From JBCCRH01 sp039208045 (GTDB lineage Bacteria; Bacteroidota; Bacteroidia; Chitinophagales; Saprospiraceae), in NCBI GenBank assembly GCA_039208045.1, contig JBCCRH010000031.1, positions 1 through 24,033 of the forward strand: 24,033 nucleotides of DNA, read 5' to 3'. A model generated the notes under the pieces. That model was not told the origin of the DNA, did no database searches, and was given only the letters and a program-made list of their open reading frames with translations. The position numbers and the translations under genes were made by a program. Shown here in pieces: positions 23,538 through 24,033 of the stretch (position 1 is its first letter; each line of letters begins with the position of its first letter).

Positions 23538-24033
23538 CATTTTATATCCTATTGTCTTGGTTCCTACTGCCCAGCAACGACCAAGTACCCAGGGTATCTG
23601 AGTACACACTACCCCTTTCGAGTAATCGCTATACCACGGGTGAGCAGTACCTGACCCTATCTGAGGTAGACCTTTCGGTAAATACTCTTACTGCTACTTT
23701 TGACCTTTCGTGGGACGCCTCCTGGCGCGACTCGGAGAACTACGATGCTGCCTGGATTTTTGCGAAAGCAAGAGGAATAGACGGCAAGTGGCACCCCGTT
23801 CAAATTATTGACGGAAGTCCAAAACAGATAGCTAAAACCACGGGTGGCAAGGCTGCCTTTGAGGTGCCAGCAGATCGAATGGGCGTGTATGTGTTTCGAG
23901 CGCAGCAAGGTGAGGGGGATAACCACTGGCGCATACAGCTACAGCTAGAAAATCCAAGGACTACTCCCATAGCGGAGCTGAAGCTATTTGGGGTAGAAAT
24001 GGTATACATCCCAGAGGGTGCTTTTGAGCTGGG
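23528..24033 (+). CDS. Formylglycine-generating-enzyme family protein (SUMF1-like), N-terminal part
   Basis: The first 168 codons of a secreted protein are visible; the gene runs off the right edge. A short hydrophobic signal (MLISFYILLSWFLLPSND) is followed by a region with TATFDLSWDASWRDSENYDAAWIFAKARG, a beta-sandwich-like segment frequent before SUMF1 domains in Bacteroidota. It ends at FGVEMVYIPEGAFELG, the characteristic start of the formylglycine-generating-enzyme (SUMF1/EgtB/PvdO) fold. Most such Bacteroidota proteins are annotated as nonheme iron or copper family members without proven sulfatase activation. No sulfatase gene is seen beside it. It follows the T9SS cargo gene by 68 nt. 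Its ATG lies in one arm of a perfect inverted repeat. Confidence 0.8.
   Translation, partial: MLISFYILLSWFLLPSNDQVPRVSEYTLPLSSNRYTTGEQYLTLSEVDLSVNTLTATFDLSWDASWRDSENYDAAWIFAKARGIDGKWHPVQIIDGSPKQIAKTTGGKAAFEVPADRMGVYVFRAQQGEGDNHWRIQLQLENPRTTPIAELKLFGVEMVYIPEGAFEL

Overview
The window most likely comes from a chromosome of a Bacteroidota member, probably of the Saprospiraceae/Lewinella type; the genus is inference. The evidence is a protein with a type IX secretion C-terminal sorting domain, several lipoproteins with acidic residues right after the lipobox cysteine (the Bacteroidota surface-export pattern), tandem FAS1 lipoproteins, a TPR-coupled adenylate cyclase, generally absent Shine-Dalgarno sequences, and one good TTG/TAnnTTTG-type promoter. 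I saw no rRNA, tRNA, CRISPR array, transposase or integrase.

Layout. 1-354 is the start of nadB (minus strand). A 363-bp divergent intergenic region with a 67-bp imperfect palindrome follows. Next comes a plus-strand run: SulP anion transporter with STAS domain, a minimal AraC-type regulator, a VOC protein and a family-4 glycosyltransferase. From 4460 to 7274 there is a minus-strand pair (calx-beta lipoprotein, then TPR/adenylate cyclase) separated by an octameric G-rich tandem repeat. 7504-10227 is a large SF1 helicase, tail to tail with a minus-strand TrpF-like gene that overlaps the nitrilase gene upstream of it. A divergent promoter region leads to an SGNH-hydrolase-like lipoprotein that has lost its catalytic residues, and to an AI-2E family permease. 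Two tandem FAS1 lipoprotein genes, each followed by a hairpin terminator, are next. A minus-strand operon (unknown 217-aa protein, SlyD-like FKBP isomerase, RavA-like MoxR ATPase), a 461-aa helical-repeat protein, a 951-aa T9SS cargo protein and the 5' part of a formylglycine-generating-enzyme family gene complete the window.

The most notable observation is the short gap 7326-7460. It holds a 41-bp exact copy of the 3' end of the trpF-like gene fused back to back to a 48-bp copy (three differences, all synonymous) of the 3' end of the glycosyltransferase gene. The order is that expected at the junction of a tandem duplication of the whole interval between these two genes. Each fragment keeps an in-frame stop but has a different C-terminal tail from the intact gene. 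The simplest reading is that the glycosyltransferase-trpF interval is a variable cargo slot, and that two alternative cargoes (cyclase plus calx-beta lipoprotein; SF1 helicase) are stacked here with their boundary scar still visible.

Other structures worth attention are the octamer tract with G-quadruplex potential in the cyclase leader, a 13-bp perfect inverted repeat that buries the start codon of the last gene, two related palindromic intergenic elements, and the SGNH pseudoenzyme.
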